From Sulfitobacter faviae (GTDB lineage: Bacteria > Pseudomonadota > Alphaproteobacteria > Rhodobacterales > Rhodobacteraceae): a stretch of 64,000 nt of DNA. Below are positions 21,921 to 32,507 of the stretch, in pieces. Numbering within the stretch: position 1 is the stretch's first letter; each line of letters opens with the position of its first letter. The stretch lies in the NCBI RefSeq assembly GCF_029870955.1, contig NZ_PGFQ01000001.1:3100001-3164000 (forward strand), read 5' to 3'. The position numbers were made by a program, and so were the translations under genes. The notes beneath the pieces were generated by a model. It saw nothing but the letters and a program-made list of their open reading frames with translations. It was not told where the DNA came from and did not search any database.

Positions 21921-22373
21921 TCAGCGGTCAAGAATATCGCGCAGGCGGGCTTCTTCCTCTGCCGAAAGGGGCGCTTCGCTTGGGGTTTTGCTGCGGGCGC
22001 GGCCGCGCAGATAGATCACGCCCAGCCCCCCGGCCAGCAAGAGCATCAGCGGCCCTGCCCCCCAAAGCAGCCAATTGGCCCCCGTCGCCTGCGGGCTCAG
22101 CAGGACATATTCACCGTATCGGTCGACGATGAAATCCACCGCCTCCTCATCGCTGTCGCCCGCCCCCAGCCGCTCGCGCAGCAAGATGCGCAGGTCACGC
22201 GCAAGGCTCGCGTTGCTCTCATCAATGCTTTCGTTCCGGCAAACTAGGCAGCGCAGACCTTGGCTCAACTCCCGCGCACGGGCCTCCAACGCGGGATCGT
22301 CGAGCAGTTCGTCAGGCTGCACCGCCCAGAGGGGGCTGGCGAGCAGGGTCAAGATCAGCAGCAGCCGTTTCAT
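21921..22373 (-). CDS. ccmH: Cytochrome c-type biogenesis protein CcmH
   Basis: The 150-residue protein has an N-terminal signal or anchor ([16 protein letters not shown]), the thiol-redox motif LRCLVCRNESI (CxxC at about residues 43-46), and a C-terminal membrane helix (about 103-122, WLLWGAGPLMLLLAGGLGVIYL). CcmH reduces the apocytochrome CxxCH cysteines in the periplasm before haem attachment. Its ATG overlaps the ccmF stop (ATGA). CcmI is not seen next to it. Confidence 0.93.
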   Translation of the reverse strand: MKRLLLILTLLASPLWAVQPDELLDDPALEARARELSQGLRCLVCRNESIDESNASLARDLRILLRERLGAGDSDEEAVDFIVDRYGEYVLLSPQATGANWLLWGAGPLMLLLAGGLGVIYLRGRARSKTPSEAPLSAEEEARLRDILDR

Positions 22374-24333
22374 TCCGCGGGCACCCCCGCCGGTTGCTTG
22401 CGCGCACCCGCCGCGACCCGGAAGCGCCGGTCGCTGAGGCTCAGCACCCCGCCAAGTGCCATGAGCGCGCAGCCGATCCAAATCCAATTGGTCATCGGCT
22501 TGATATAGGTCCGCACCGCCCAACCGCCGCCGTCCTGCGCATCGCCGATCACCACATAGACGTCGCGGGCGAGGTTATAGTCGATCGCCGCCTCAGTCGT
22601 CGGCATCTGCGCCACGGGGTAGAACCGTTTTTCAGGCCGCAGGGTAGAGATCACCGCGCCGTCCTGCGCCAGCGTAATCTCGGCCATGGTGCTGAGGTAG
22701 TTTGGCCCTCGCACGTCACTCACATCCCGCAGGGTCAGCGTGTAGCTGCCCACGTCAAAAGGTTCATCGATCCGGGCCACGCGGATGTCGTCCACGGCCC
22801 AAGCCATCAGCCCCGCGATCCCGGCCATGGTGACGCCCAGCCCGCCATGCGCGGTGGCCTTACCCCAATCCGCACGCGGCAGGCGGCGCAAACGGCGCAG
22901 CTTGCCCGGGCCACGCCCAAGACGCTGCATCACATCCACCACAGTGCCCATCACCAGCCACGCCCCGAGGAACAGGCCCACAGGCCCCAGCAGGCCGCGC
23001 CCGGTCTGCATGGCAAAGGCCAGCCCCCCAAGCGCCAGTGCCAGCAGGAAGGCATAGCGCAACGGGTAGAGCGCGCGCATGATCTTGGCCCGTTTCCATG
23101 GCATCGCGCTGCCAATCGGCAGGATCAGCCCAAGCGCTACCATGAAAGGGGTAAACGCGGCGTTAAAGAACGGCGGCCCGACGCTGAGTTTCCGGTCGAG
23201 GAACATCTCGGCCACCAGCGGCCACATGGTGCCCACGAAGACCACGAAACAGGCCACTGCGAGCAGCAGGTTGTTCACCACGAGGGCCGTCTCGCGGCTC
23301 AGCAGGCCAAAGACGCCTTTCGCCTCAAGCGCCGAGGCGCGCAGCGAATAGAGCACCAGCGCCCCACCGGTAAAGACCCCAGAATGGCCAGAATAAAGAC
23401 CCCGCGTTCGGGGTCGTTGGCGAAGGCATGGACGGAAGTCAGCAGGCCAGAGCGCACGATGAAAGTCCCGATCAGCGAAAAGCCGAAGGCGAGGATCGCC
23501 AGCAGGATGGTCCAGCTTTTCAGGCTCTCGCGTTTCTCGACCACGATGGCGGAATGCAGCAGCGCCGCCGCCAAGAGCCAAGGCATGAAACTCGCGTTTT
23601 CGACCGGATCCCAGAACCAGAAACCGCCCCAGCCAAGCTCATAATAGGCCCACCAAGACCCAAGCGCGATGCCAATGGTCAGAAACACCCAAGCCGCCAG
23701 CGTCCACGGCCGCACCCACCGGCCCCAAGCCGCATCCACGCGCCCTTCAATCAGCGCCGCCACGGCAAAGCTGAAGGCCATGCTGAGGCCGACATAGCCG
23801 AGATAAAGAAACGGCGGGTGGAAGGCCAAACCGGGGTCTTGCAAAAGCGGGTTTAGGTCTTGGCCATCAAAGGGCGGCGTACCCATGCGCAGAAAGGGGT
23901 TCGAGGTGAAAAGAATGAACGCCAGAAAGGCCACCCCAATCGCCGCCTGTACCGAGAGCACCCGCGCGCGCAGGCGCGGCGGCAGGTTGCCGCCAAACCA
24001 CGCGGCCATCGCCCCGAAAAGCGCCACGATCAACACCCAAAGCAGCATCGACCCTTCGTGATTGCCCCATGTGCCGCTGATTTTATAAAGCATCGGCTTG
24101 GCGGAATGGCTGTTGGCCACCACCAGTTGCAGGCTGAAATCCGAGGTAACGAAGGCCCACATCAGCGCGCCAAAGGACAGGGCGATCAGGATAAATTGCG
24201 CCGCCGCCGCCGGCTCGGCCACCGCCATCCAACCCGCGCGGCCCCGCCAAGCGCCCCACATCGGCACCACCATCTGTACAAGCGCCACGCCAAAGGCGAG
24301 CACAAGCGCGAAATGTCCAAGCTCTGTAATCAT
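22370..24333 (-). CDS. ccmF: Haem lyase CcmF (apparent frameshift)
   Basis: The product is the large polytopic haem-ligation protein of system I cytochrome c maturation. The N-terminal part has many membrane spans and the WWD haem-handling domain ([18 protein letters not shown], then [10 protein letters not shown]). The frame breaks after GVFILAILG at the four-C run 23377-23380 (plus strand); restoring one C gives [14 protein letters not shown] and a continuous 654-residue protein, the usual CcmF length. The ATG at 24333 is the first with a conserved N-terminus ([14 protein letters not shown]). It is preceded by the holin and endolysin genes and then ccmE, all leftward. Confidence 0.92.
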
Positions 24334-24407
24334 GGGCCGGACTATAGGGGGCCGAAGCCCCCTAAGCCATGGCAAATCAAACGTGAAATATGGTCAATCG
24401 GTCGCAG

Positions 24408-24983
24408 TCAGCCCCGGCTGCGACGCCAAGCATCAAGGGCCGCATTCTCCGATGGCGCGACCGCAGCGAGGGCCAGACGGCTGTCGGCACCGGTGTCGGC
24501 AACCTGAGGGCTGTCGGCGCGCATCTCGCGCAAGGCTTCGATATTCTCGACCACCTGCGGCACCCGCGCGATGGTGCCGACGATGGCACGCTGAAACTCC
24601 TGCGATTTTACCTGCTGCCGCGCGCCGAAATAGAAAGAGACGATCACCCCCAACAACCACCAAAGCGGCTCGGGCACCAAGGCGATGCCCTGCATTCGTT
24701 CGGCGAACCACAGCGGGTTGACCATGGCGGTGACGAACAGGCCGAGCGTGCCGAGCGCCAGCATCGGGCGCGGCAGCCGGTTGATCCCATCCATGAAGCG
24801 ATCAAAGCCACCTTGCCGCGCTTGGGCGAACTCGGCCCCATATTGCGCCATGGCTTGGCCCTGCACCGCATGGGCGCGCCGCGCCCCGGCCTCGGCATTC
24901 TCGCGGAACACTTCGACCGTGTCCCGGATGACGTTCCGCTCACCGCCGAAGATTGTCGTGAAGATACGTTCGATCAGCCCCAT
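24408..24983 (-). CDS. GTA-type 3TM holin family protein
   Basis: The 191-residue protein matches the three-TM holin family linked to release of gene transfer agents. It starts MGLIERIFTTIFGGERNVIRDTVEVF, has an amphipathic Ala/Gln-rich region, then the hydrophobic stretch PRPMLALGTLGLFVTAMV followed by VPEPLWWLLGVIVSFYFGAR (about residues 79-133). Holins make pores in the inner membrane so that an endolysin can reach the cell wall. Its ATG overlaps the end of the endolysin gene (stop 24974-24976 by the corrected frame), so the two are coupled. The position between ccmE and ccmF is discussed in the findings. Confidence 0.82.
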   Translation of the reverse strand: MGLIERIFTTIFGGERNVIRDTVEVFRENAEAGARRAHAVQGQAMAQYGAEFAQARQGGFDRFMDGINRLPRPMLALGTLGLFVTAMVNPLWFAERMQGIALVPEPLWWLLGVIVSFYFGARQQVKSQEFQRAIVGTIARVPQVVENIEALREMRADSPQVADTGADSRLALAAVAPSENAALDAWRRSRG

Positions 24984-25584
24984 TGTGCCACCCTCCGTGC
25001 AAAATCGGCCTCGCTCATGTGATACCGCGGCGCGATGAACTCTTCGGCCCTGCGTATCCAACCCCCTTGCCGCCTGCCCGGCTGCGCGCGTATTTGCGGC
25101 TGGCGGGGCGGCGGTCGGCAAGGCGGAAGTAATAGTTGCGCCGCGCGATGCCGTAGGCGTCGACCAGATGTTCGGGGGCGGCCTGCCACGCGGCATGGGC
25201 GGCGCGGATCGTCTGCGGGCCGATCGCCCCGTCAACGGTGATGTCCTGCCCCATCTCGCGCAGCAGGCTTTGCAGGATTTTCACCGCGTTGCTGCCAGCG
25301 TTGACATACATGTCGAAAACGCTCGGCTGCAAAGGTGCGGGCAGTTCGGCGATGCGCGGCGCGTTGAAGTAATGCCGGACAAAAATATCGACCGCCTGCG
25401 TGCGGCCAAGGCGGCGCACATCCGCCACATCGACCGCCCCATCGCCGGTCAGGTCCAATCCCAAGCGGCGCATGGTGTAGATCGTGACCCCGTATTTCGT
25501 CGCCCCGCCGGGGTCGTCGGGGTCATTCACAAAGCCGCCCTCGCGGGCGACGATGGCGCTGGCGATCTCACGCACGGACTGCAT
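24974..25584 (-). CDS. Holin-associated N-acetylmuramidase (GH108-type endolysin; apparent frameshift)
   Basis: The product has a GH108 lysozyme-like domain: catalytic Glu15 in VAREGGFVNDPDDPGGATKYG, then a peptidoglycan-binding-type section (VFDMYVNAGSNAVKILQSLL, VDGAIGPQTIRA) and LVDAYGIARRNYYFRL. The frame changes at the five-C run 25062-25066 (plus strand). Adding one base gives ARSRAGGKGGWIRRAEEFI and an end at 24974, total 203 residues, overlapping the holin start. The ATG at 25584 is chosen because AGGAGA lies 6 bases upstream; an earlier ATG at 25605 lacks this. No signal peptide is seen, so export would depend on the holin. Confidence 0.85.
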
Positions 25585-25665
25585 CGCGGCTCTCCTGTTC
25601 TGCATGCAAACAGGCTCCGCCGGATTGGTTAACCGATGCTCACGCCCCCGCGCGTTGCGCAGCGG

Positions 25666-26109
25666 TCAGCCTTCGGATTCGCGATAAACGCCCTGCTCTT
25701 TCAGCGCGTCCGTCACTTCCTTGGGCATGTAGGTCTCATCATGTTTTGCAAGGATTTCAGTGGCTTCAAACACGCCGCCGACATAGCTGCCGGTGCCGAC
25801 CATGCCTTGGTTCTCTTCAAAGAGATCAGGCAAGACGCCGGTAAAAACCACCGGGACAGAGGCCCCGCCATCGGTCACGGCAAAGCTTATCTGCTCCCCC
25901 TGCCCGCGCTTCAGCGACCCTTCTTCAACCAACCCGCCGATGCGGAACACCTCTGTCGGGCCGGGCGGCTCGGCGATGACTTGGCTCGGGGCGCGGAAAT
26001 AGTTGATCCCGTCGCGCAGCGCATAGCCGATCAGTGCGGTCGACAGGACCAAGGCCACCGCCGCCACGGCGATGATCTGGATCCGGCGCTGTTTCTTGAG
26101 GCTCTTCAT
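25666..26109 (-). CDS. ccmE: Cytochrome c maturation haem chaperone CcmE
   Basis: The 147-residue protein is the periplasmic haem chaperone that passes haem to CcmF/CcmH. It has a single N-terminal membrane anchor (about residues 10-29), an OB-fold body ([33 protein letters not shown]) and the covalent haem ligand His123 in [10 protein letters not shown] with Tyr127. Its ATG overlaps the argC stop (ATGA). The following genes are the endolysin and holin, then ccmF. Confidence 0.96.
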   Translation of the reverse strand: MKSLKKQRRIQIIAVAAVALVLSTALIGYALRDGINYFRAPSQVIAEPPGPTEVFRIGGLVEEGSLKRGQGEQISFAVTDGGASVPVVFTGVLPDLFEENQGMVGTGSYVGGVFEATEILAKHDETYMPKEVTDALKEQGVYRESEG

Positions 26110-27134
26110 GGGAAGAGCGGGGCCATCATCAGCCCCTCGGTTTCTGGCAGACCCAGCATCAGGTTCGCGTTTTGCAAGGCTTGCCCGCTGGAGCCCTTGG
26201 TCAGGTTATCGAGCGCTGCGACCACCGTCGCCCGCCCGGTCTGGCGGTCAGCGACCACACCGATATGACAGAAGTTCGAGCCGCGCACATGCCGCGTGCT
26301 GGGCGCTTCGCCGAGGGGCAGCACCTCGATAAAGGGTTCATCGGCATAGGCTTTTTGCATTGTCTCATAGATCGCCTGCGCGCCACCTTTGACATAGCAG
26401 GTCGCCAGAATGCCGCGGTTCGCAGGCACCAGATGCGGGGTGAACTGCACCTGCACGGGCCGCCCGGCGAGGGCCGAAAACTCCTGATCGAACTCCCCCA
26501 GATGCCGGTGTGTGCTGCCAAGCGCATAGCCGTGATAGCCTTCGCTCAACTCCGCATGCAGCAGGTTTTCCTTGAGCGACCGCCCCGCGCCCGAGACCGC
26601 GCATTTCAGGTCCAGAATGATATCGTCCAAGTCGATCACCCCCGCCGCGATCAGCGGGCGCAGGGCAAACTGCCCCGTGGCCGCATTGCAGCCCGTCCCC
26701 GCCACCAGCCGCGCGGCGGCAATCTCATCGCGGTAGAATTCGGTGAGGCCGTAGACCGCCTCTTTCTGCTGCTCAAGAGCAGCATGTTCATTGCCGTACC
26801 ACTTGGCATAATCCTCAGGGTCGCGCAGGCGGAAGTCGGCGGAGAGATCGACGATCTTCAGGTCTTTCGGCAGCGCCGCGATCACCTCTTGGCTGGTCTT
26901 ATGCGGCAATGCGCAAAAGCACAGGTCAATCTGGGAAAAGTCGATTTCATCAACCGTGACCAATGTGGGCAGATCGAGATGGCGCAGATGCGGAAAGACC
27001 TCGGCCATGGTCTGGCCGGCCTTGGAGTTCGCGCCCAAAGCCGTGATCTGCATAGAGGAATGGCCAGCGATCAGCCGGATGAGTTCTGCCCCGGTATAGC
27101 CGGAGGCGCCAAGAATGGCGATGTTCTGGGTCAT
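26106..27134 (-). CDS. argC: N-acetyl-gamma-glutamyl-phosphate reductase
   Basis: The 342-residue enzyme reduces N-acetylglutamyl phosphate to the semialdehyde in arginine synthesis. The NADP-binding start is [17 protein letters not shown]; the active-site cysteine is in [18 protein letters not shown] (about Cys149). Further conserved are [12 protein letters not shown] and [18 protein letters not shown], giving the long (type 1) form. It overlaps ccmE downstream; murI lies upstream on the same strand after a 38-base gap. Confidence 0.95.
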   Translation of the reverse strand: MTQNIAILGASGYTGAELIRLIAGHSSMQITALGANSKAGQTMAEVFPHLRHLDLPTLVTVDEIDFSQIDLCFCALPHKTSQEVIAALPKDLKIVDLSADFRLRDPEDYAKWYGNEHAALEQQKEAVYGLTEFYRDEIAAARLVAGTGCNAATGQFALRPLIAAGVIDLDDIILDLKCAVSGAGRSLKENLLHAELSEGYHGYALGSTHRHLGEFDQEFSALAGRPVQVQFTPHLVPANRGILATCYVKGGAQAIYETMQKAYADEPFIEVLPLGEAPSTRHVRGSNFCHIGVVADRQTGRATVVAALDNLTKGSSGQALQNANLMLGLPETEGLMMAPLFP

Positions 27135-27172
27135 GGTCTGTCCCCTTGTTCGGAACGAAATGTAATTGGAGT

Positions 27173-27982
27173 TCAGGCGGCGGTGAATGTGATCTGTCGT
27201 CGCAGGAACTGCGTCGCGCGGTCGCTCACCCGGGCGGGATCACCGGTGGTGAGAAAGGCGGCTTCACCCGTGCCTGTCATATCAGGATGCCGCTCAAGGT
27301 AATCGGCCAAGGAATCCGCCACCAACTCGGCCTGACTGAAGACTTTGACCTGCCCGCCCAAGGCTGCCTGAAAAGCTTCCTGCATCAGCGGGTAATGGGT
27401 GCAGCCAAGGATCGCCGCATCGGGGTTGGGCATCTTGCGCTTCAGCGCGTCGACGTGGCTGCGCACCAGCGCTTCGGCAAGGATCATGTCACCCTCTTCG
27501 ATGGCATCGACCACCCCACCGCAGGCCTGCGCCTCGACATCCACACCGATGGCGCGGAAAGACAGTTCACGCTGAAACGCGCGGCTTGCCACCGTGGCAG
27601 GCGTGGCGAAGAGCGCCACATGGTTGACGGCCACCTCGCGCGGGGGAGAGTTGTCGCCCCACTGCCGCTCGGTCATCGCTTCGATCAAGGGCACGAAAAC
27701 CCCCAGCACCCGCTTGTCGCGCGGGATCCACCCCTCTTGCATCCGGCGCAGCGCGGCGGCAGAGGCGGTGTTGCAGGCAAGGATCACCAGATCGCAGCCC
27801 GCATCGAACAGCCGCTGCACGGCGGCACAGGTCAGCTCATAGATGTCATCGGCGTCGCGCACGCCGTAGGGCGCATGGGCGCTGTCAGCAAGGTAGACAA
27901 AATCCACCTCCGGCAGCCGTTCTTGCACCTTGTTCCAGACGGTCAGCCCGCCCAGCCCCGAATCGAAAATACCAACTGCCAT
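27173..27982 (-). CDS. murI: Glutamate racemase
   Basis: The 269-residue enzyme makes D-glutamate for peptidoglycan. It has the N-terminal [13 protein letters not shown], the first catalytic Cys70 in [14 protein letters not shown] and the second in [11 protein letters not shown]. It is 38 bases upstream of argC in a leftward series. Length and motifs are normal. Confidence 0.95.
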   Translation of the reverse strand: MAVGIFDSGLGGLTVWNKVQERLPEVDFVYLADSAHAPYGVRDADDIYELTCAAVQRLFDAGCDLVILACNTASAAALRRMQEGWIPRDKRVLGVFVPLIEAMTERQWGDNSPPREVAVNHVALFATPATVASRAFQRELSFRAIGVDVEAQACGGVVDAIEEGDMILAEALVRSHVDALKRKMPNPDAAILGCTHYPLMQEAFQAALGGQVKVFSQAELVADSLADYLERHPDMTGTGEAAFLTTGDPARVSDRATQFLRRQITFTAA

Positions 27983-27991
27983 GGTCTGTCG

Positions 27992-28864
27992 TCACCTGTC
28001 GGCTCTATGCCGTTCCTCAAACTCGTAACCGAGGCCCTGATACTGGCCCGGCTTTGGTGACAACTCATAGGTGGCTTTGCGCAGGAAATCCATCATCGCT
28101 TTTGCGTCCCCCGCCAGAGGGTCGAGCGTGGCGCGCGGAATGGGCGCGCCGATGGCCACGCGCACAGGCGTATCGACGCGGGCGCGGAACTCTTTGATCA
28201 GCAGCCCCATGCGCAGGTTGGCATGCAGGTGACTGGCGATCTGGAACAAGCGGCTGGTGTGACCGTCAAAGTAGATCGGCACCACCGTGGCGTCAGACTT
28301 GGCGATCATCCGCGCCGTGAAGCTGCGCCAGCCGGGGTCCAACGGCTGCGAAAAAGGCCGTGCGGCGGTGCTGACGGTGCCTCCGGGAAAGATGCCAATC
28401 GCCCCGCCCTGCGCCAGATAGTTCAACGCGGTCCGGCGGGTGGCGAGGTTGAGCGCCAGTGCGGCGCGGTCTTCGGCAAAGCTGATGGGCAACAGATGAT
28501 GCGCCAGATCCGGCGCTTGGCTGAAAACCGCATTGGCCATGATGCGAAAATCGCCGCGCGTCTGGCTCAGGATATGGCCCAGCATCAGCCCATCCAGAAT
28601 GCCGTAGGGGTGATTGGCGATCAGAATGACCGGCCCCCGCGTCGGGATATCCGCCAAAGCGCCGCGCATCACGTCCAGCGTCAGACCACAGCGCTGCACC
28701 ATCGCATCGAAGAACCCCAGCCCCGCGGCCAGATCGTCTTCGTAGCCTTCGGCCCGTTTCAGCAAAGACACGCGCCCGGTGGTGTTTTCCATCAATCGAA
28801 TGAGCGCCCTCCCGCCCCGGGTTCGGGCGGAATGGGCATAGCTTATGTCAGGGGCGTAGGTCAC
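27992..28864 (-). CDS. Lysophospholipid acyltransferase family protein (hemolysin-like)
   Basis: The 290-residue product belongs to the PlsC-like acyltransferases. It carries the acceptor motif ANHPYGILDG (HxxxxxD spacing, as in hemolysin/OlsA-like members), GIFPGGTVST as the substrate-binding loop and VVPIYFDGHTSRLFQ. The substrate may be a lysophospholipid or lyso-ornithine lipid; this cannot be decided here. The start is GTG at 28864. It lies 9 bases before murI on the same strand. Confidence 0.82.
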   Translation of the reverse strand: MTYAPDISYAHSARTRGGRALIRLMENTTGRVSLLKRAEGYEDDLAAGLGFFDAMVQRCGLTLDVMRGALADIPTRGPVILIANHPYGILDGLMLGHILSQTRGDFRIMANAVFSQAPDLAHHLLPISFAEDRAALALNLATRRTALNYLAQGGAIGIFPGGTVSTAARPFSQPLDPGWRSFTARMIAKSDATVVPIYFDGHTSRLFQIASHLHANLRMGLLIKEFRARVDTPVRVAIGAPIPRATLDPLAGDAKAMMDFLRKATYELSPKPGQYQGLGYEFEERHRADR

Positions 28865-28921
28865 ATCTCGGCCTCAGGATCGTCTTGGCGGACACCTTAA
28901 GGCAAAGATGTAACAGCGGTA

Positions 28922-31900
28922 TTACTCCGCCGCCTTGGCCGTGGCGGTGCCGCCTGCGCGGATCACCGCCAGCAGTTCCTCGCGCCGTTTCGCGGCCTTG
29001 GCCTCATTGGCCTGTTTCACCGGCCCGAAGCCGCGGATTTGTAGCGGCAGTTCGGCCAGCGCCACGATGGCGTCGCGGGTCTGATCGGTCAGATTTGGCA
29101 GCACCTCGGCCATATCGGCCTCATATTGCTTAATCAACGCACGCTCCATCTTGCGCTCGGCGGTATAGCCGAAGGGATCGAGCGGCGTGCCGCGCAGCCC
29201 TTTGAACTTCGCCATGACCCGCAGCGGCCCTTCCAGCCACTGGCCGAACTCACGCTTCTGCGGGCGGCCATTCGGCCCCATCTTCGAGATCAGCGGCGGC
29301 GCCATGTGGAAGGTCATGTTGAAGTCGCCATCGAACTGCGCCCGCGCCTTGTCACGGCTGGTGATCAGAAGGCGGGCGACCTCATATTCGTCCTTGTAGC
29401 TCAAGAGCTTGTGATACCCCAAGGCCACCGCCGCCTTGACGTCACGGTCCTCGATACCGTCGAGCATCTTGGTATAGCGTTTGGCCAGTCCCTTGCCCTG
29501 ATAGTCGGTCAGGTGGTTCTCACGGAAGGCGATCTTCTCCCCCAGCGATTTGGGCAGTTCGACCACGTTATCGGGCTGGCTCACCGCTCTAGCATCTTCA
29601 GGGTAGAGCACGGCCCAGCGACCGATCTCGAAGGCTCGTTTGTTGCGCTCCACCGCCGCGCCGTTCATCTCGATCGCCTGCATCAGGCTCTCGAACGTCA
29701 GCGGCAGCAGGCCACGCTGCCACGCGGCACCGAAAATCATCATGTTGGAGAAGATCGAGTCGCCCAAAGTCGCCTTAGCGAGATCCGAGGCATCGAACAT
29801 CGTCACGTCATCCTTCAGCCGCGCCTCGAGCGCGAGGCTCAGCCGGTCGTAGGGCATCTGAAACTCGGTGTCGCGGGTGAAGTCGCCGGTGATGATCTGG
29901 TGCGAGTTCACCACTGCACCGGTACGGCCCGCGCGGGTCAGACCCAGCGTCTTGTGGCCAGCCGAAACCACCAGATCCCCGCCGATGAGCGCATGCGCCT
30001 CGCCGGTGGCCACGCGGATCGCGCTGATGTCCTCGGGGCGTTCGGCCAGACGGCAGTGGATATGCACCGCACCGCCCTTCTGGGCGAGGCCCGCCATCTC
30101 CATCATGCCCGCGCCCTTGCCGTCGAGCTGTGCCGCCTGCGCCAGGAGCGCGCCGATGGTCACGACGCCGGTACCGCCCACGCCGGTGATGACGACGTTA
30201 TGGGTGCCGTCGATCTTGGGCAGGTCCGGCATCGGCAGGTCGGGAATGCTGAGATCGGTGGTCGGATCTTTCCGGATCTTGGCGCCTTCCAGCGTCACGA
30301 AAGAGGGGCAGAACCCGTCGAGGCAGGAGAAATCCTTGTTGCACTGCGACTGGTCGATGGCGCGTTTGCGGCCCAACTCGGTCTCGTTCGGCACCACGGC
30401 CACGCAGTTCGACTGCACGCCGCAATCGCCGCAACCCTCGCAGACGTCCTCGTTGATGAAGACGCGTTTGTCGGGGTCCGGGAACAGCCCGCGCTTGCGG
30501 CGGCGGCGTTTCTCGGCGGCGCAGGTCTGGATGTAGACGATGGCCGACACGCCCTTGTGCTTGCGGTAGGCCTTTTGCACGTTCGGCATCTCGGCGCGCT
30601 CATGAATTTCCACGCCCTTGAAGCGGGCAAGGTCCACGTCTTCCTTCTGGTCATAGACCACGGCGACGTTCTTCACGCCCATGGCTTTCAGCTCTTCGAC
30701 GATGCGATAAGCGTCGAGATCGCCCTCGTTGTGCTGGCCACCGGTCATGGCGACGGCATCGTTGTAGAGGATCTTGTAGGTGATGTTGGTCCCGGCCGCG
30801 ATAGCCGCACGGATCGCCAGCACGCCGGAGTGGTTGTAGGTGCCGTCGCCGAGGTTCTGGAAGACATGTTCGGTGTTCGAAAACGGCGCCTCGCCGATCC
30901 AGTTCGCGCCCTCGCCGCCCATATGGGTGAAACCCGTCGTCTCGCGGTCCATCCACTGCACCATGTAGTGACAGCCGATGCCCGCATAGGCGCGGGAGCC
31001 ATCCGGCACCTTGGTCGAAGAGTTATGCGGGCAGCCCGCGCAGTAATACGGCAGGCGGGCTGCGATATCCTCGGCATTGTCCGAGCGGCGCGCTTCGTTG
31101 AGCGCCTCAAGGCCCGCGCGGATGCCATCGGTCTCGCGGCCTTCCTCCAGCAGGATGCCGCCGATCTTCTCGGCGATCAGGATGGGGTCGAGCGCGCCGC
31201 GCGTCGGGAACAGCTCCTCGCCATGCTCCATGCCCGCACCACCCTTGTGCCAGCCGTAAACCCGGCGGTGCGTGTCGTTGAAGAGCGCTTCCTTGATCTG
31301 CACCTCGATCAGCTTGCGCTTCTCCTCGACCACGACCACCAGATCGAGCCCATCGGCCCAATCATGGAAACCCTGCATGTCGAGCGGGAAGGTCTGGCCG
31401 ATTTTGTAGGTGGTGATTCCGAGCCGCTCGGCCTCGTTCGCGTCGATGTTCAGCAGGCTCATGGCGTGCACGAGGTCGAGCCAGTTCTTGCCCGCCGCGG
31501 CAAAGCCGATCTTGGCCCCGCGCTTGCCCCAGACGCGTTTGTCCATCTTGTTGGCATGAGAGAACGCCTCGGCCGCGAAGCGCTTGTAGTCGATCATCCG
31601 CGCTTCCTGCAGATGCGGCGTGTCGTTCAGCCGGATGCTGAGGCCGCCGTCGGGCATGTCGAACTCAGGGAGCACCAGCTTCATCCGGTTCGGATCGCCG
31701 TTGACCACGCTGGTGGCCTCCACGGTGTCCTTCATGGTCTTGAGACCGACCCAGAGACCCGAGAACCGGCTGAGCGCCCAGCCGTAGATGCCGTAGTCGA
31801 GGATTTCCTGAACACCGGCAGGAGAGACCACGGGCATATAGGCATCGACCATGGCCCATTCGGACTGGTGTAGCACGGTGGAGGATTCGCCGGTGTGATC

Positions 31901-32338
31901 GTCGCCCATGGCCATCAGCACACCGCCATGGGGCGAGGTGCCCGCCATGTTGGCATGGCGCATCACGTCGCCGGTTCGGTCCACGCCCGGCCCCTTGCCG
32001 TACCACAGGCCGAAGACGCCGTCGTATTTACCCTCCCCGCGCAGTTCCGCCTGCTGACTGCCCCAGAGCATGGTCGCGGCGAGGTCTTCGTTCAGCCCCG
32101 GCTCGAAGCGCACGTTATGCTCGGCCAGCTTCTTCTCGGCGCGCTGCATTTGCAGATCCACGCCCCCCAGCGGGCTGCCCCGGTAGCCGGTGACATAGCC
32201 CGCGGTATTCAACCCCGCGGCGCGATCCCGTGCCGATTGCATCATCATCAGCCGGACCAGCGCCTGCGTGCCGTTCAGCAGCACCGGGCTCTTGTCGAGG
32301 TCGAAACGGTCGTTCAGTGAAATCTTTTGCGTCGTCAT
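28922..32338 (-). CDS. Indolepyruvate ferredoxin oxidoreductase (fused alpha/beta/gamma)
   Basis: The 1138-residue protein oxidatively decarboxylates aryl pyruvates from aromatic amino acid breakdown to acyl-CoA. The N-terminal pyrimidine-binding domain shows GYVTGYRGSPLGGVD; the TPP-binding part contains the YCAGCPHNSS and GIGCHYMVQWMDR regions; a ferredoxin-type segment has CEGCGDCGVQSNC plus nearby cysteines in SQCNKDFSCLDGFCP; the C-terminal gamma-like domain begins TGVGGTGVVTIGALLAQAA. This single-chain form is typical of proteobacteria. A LysR gene is divergent, with 169 bases between the starts. Confidence 0.93.
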   Translation of the reverse strand: MTTQKISLNDRFDLDKSPVLLNGTQALVRLMMMQSARDRAAGLNTAGYVTGYRGSPLGGVDLQMQRAEKKLAEHNVRFEPGLNEDLAATMLWGSQQAELRGEGKYDGVFGLWYGKGPGVDRTGDVMRHANMAGTSPHGGVLMAMGDDHTGESSTVLHQSEWAMVDAYMPVVSPAGVQEILDYGIYGWALSRFSGLWVGLKTMKDTVEATSVVNGDPNRMKLVLPEFDMPDGGLSIRLNDTPHLQEARMIDYKRFAAEAFSHANKMDKRVWGKRGAKIGFAAAGKNWLDLVHAMSLLNIDANEAERLGITTYKIGQTFPLDMQGFHDWADGLDLVVVVEEKRKLIEVQIKEALFNDTHRRVYGWHKGGAGMEHGEELFPTRGALDPILIAEKIGGILLEEGRETDGIRAGLEALNEARRSDNAEDIAARLPYYCAGCPHNSSTKVPDGSRAYAGIGCHYMVQWMDRETTGFTHMGGEGANWIGEAPFSNTEHVFQNLGDGTYNHSGVLAIRAAIAAGTNITYKILYNDAVAMTGGQHNEGDLDAYRIVEELKAMGVKNVAVVYDQKEDVDLARFKGVEIHERAEMPNVQKAYRKHKGVSAIVYIQTCAAEKRRRRKRGLFPDPDKRVFINEDVCEGCGDCGVQSNCVAVVPNETELGRKRAIDQSQCNKDFSCLDGFCPSFVTLEGAKIRKDPTTDLSIPDLPMPDLPKIDGTHNVVITGVGGTGVVTIGALLAQAAQLDGKGAGMMEMAGLAQKGGAVHIHCRLAERPEDISAIRVATGEAHALIGGDLVVSAGHKTLGLTRAGRTGAVVNSHQIITGDFTRDTEFQMPYDRLSLALEARLKDDVTMFDASDLAKATLGDSIFSNMMIFGAAWQRGLLPLTFESLMQAIEMNGAAVERNKRAFEIGRWAVLYPEDARAVSQPDNVVELPKSLGEKIAFRENHLTDYQGKGLAKRYTKMLDGIEDRDVKAAVALGYHKLLSYKDEYEVARLLITSRDKARAQFDGDFNMTFHMAPPLISKMGPNGRPQKREFGQWLEGPLRVMAKFKGLRGTPLDPFGYTAERKMERALIKQYEADMAEVLPNLTDQTRDAIVALAELPLQIRGFGPVKQANEAKAAKRREELLAVIRAGGTATAKAAE

Positions 32339-32507
32339 GGCGGGCCCTCCCTAGCACGTCAGTCTTGCATGATTGCCCGGATTATAGGTCACAGTTGCTG
32401 ACCTGTATAGCAGTTATTCCGCAACGGCAGTCCCGCAGGCGACGGTTTGTGCTGTTTTCTCCCGGCTATTAAGGTAGGAGAAAGGCTGGGCAAGGAAAGT
32501 ACGGGCC

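Noticed and set aside
29126..31873. A 915-codon open frame on the plus strand
   Set aside because: It is the antisense of the indolepyruvate ferredoxin oxidoreductase, which has full family motifs. High GC content keeps the opposite strand open; its composition is rich in Arg, Ala, His and Val without motifs.
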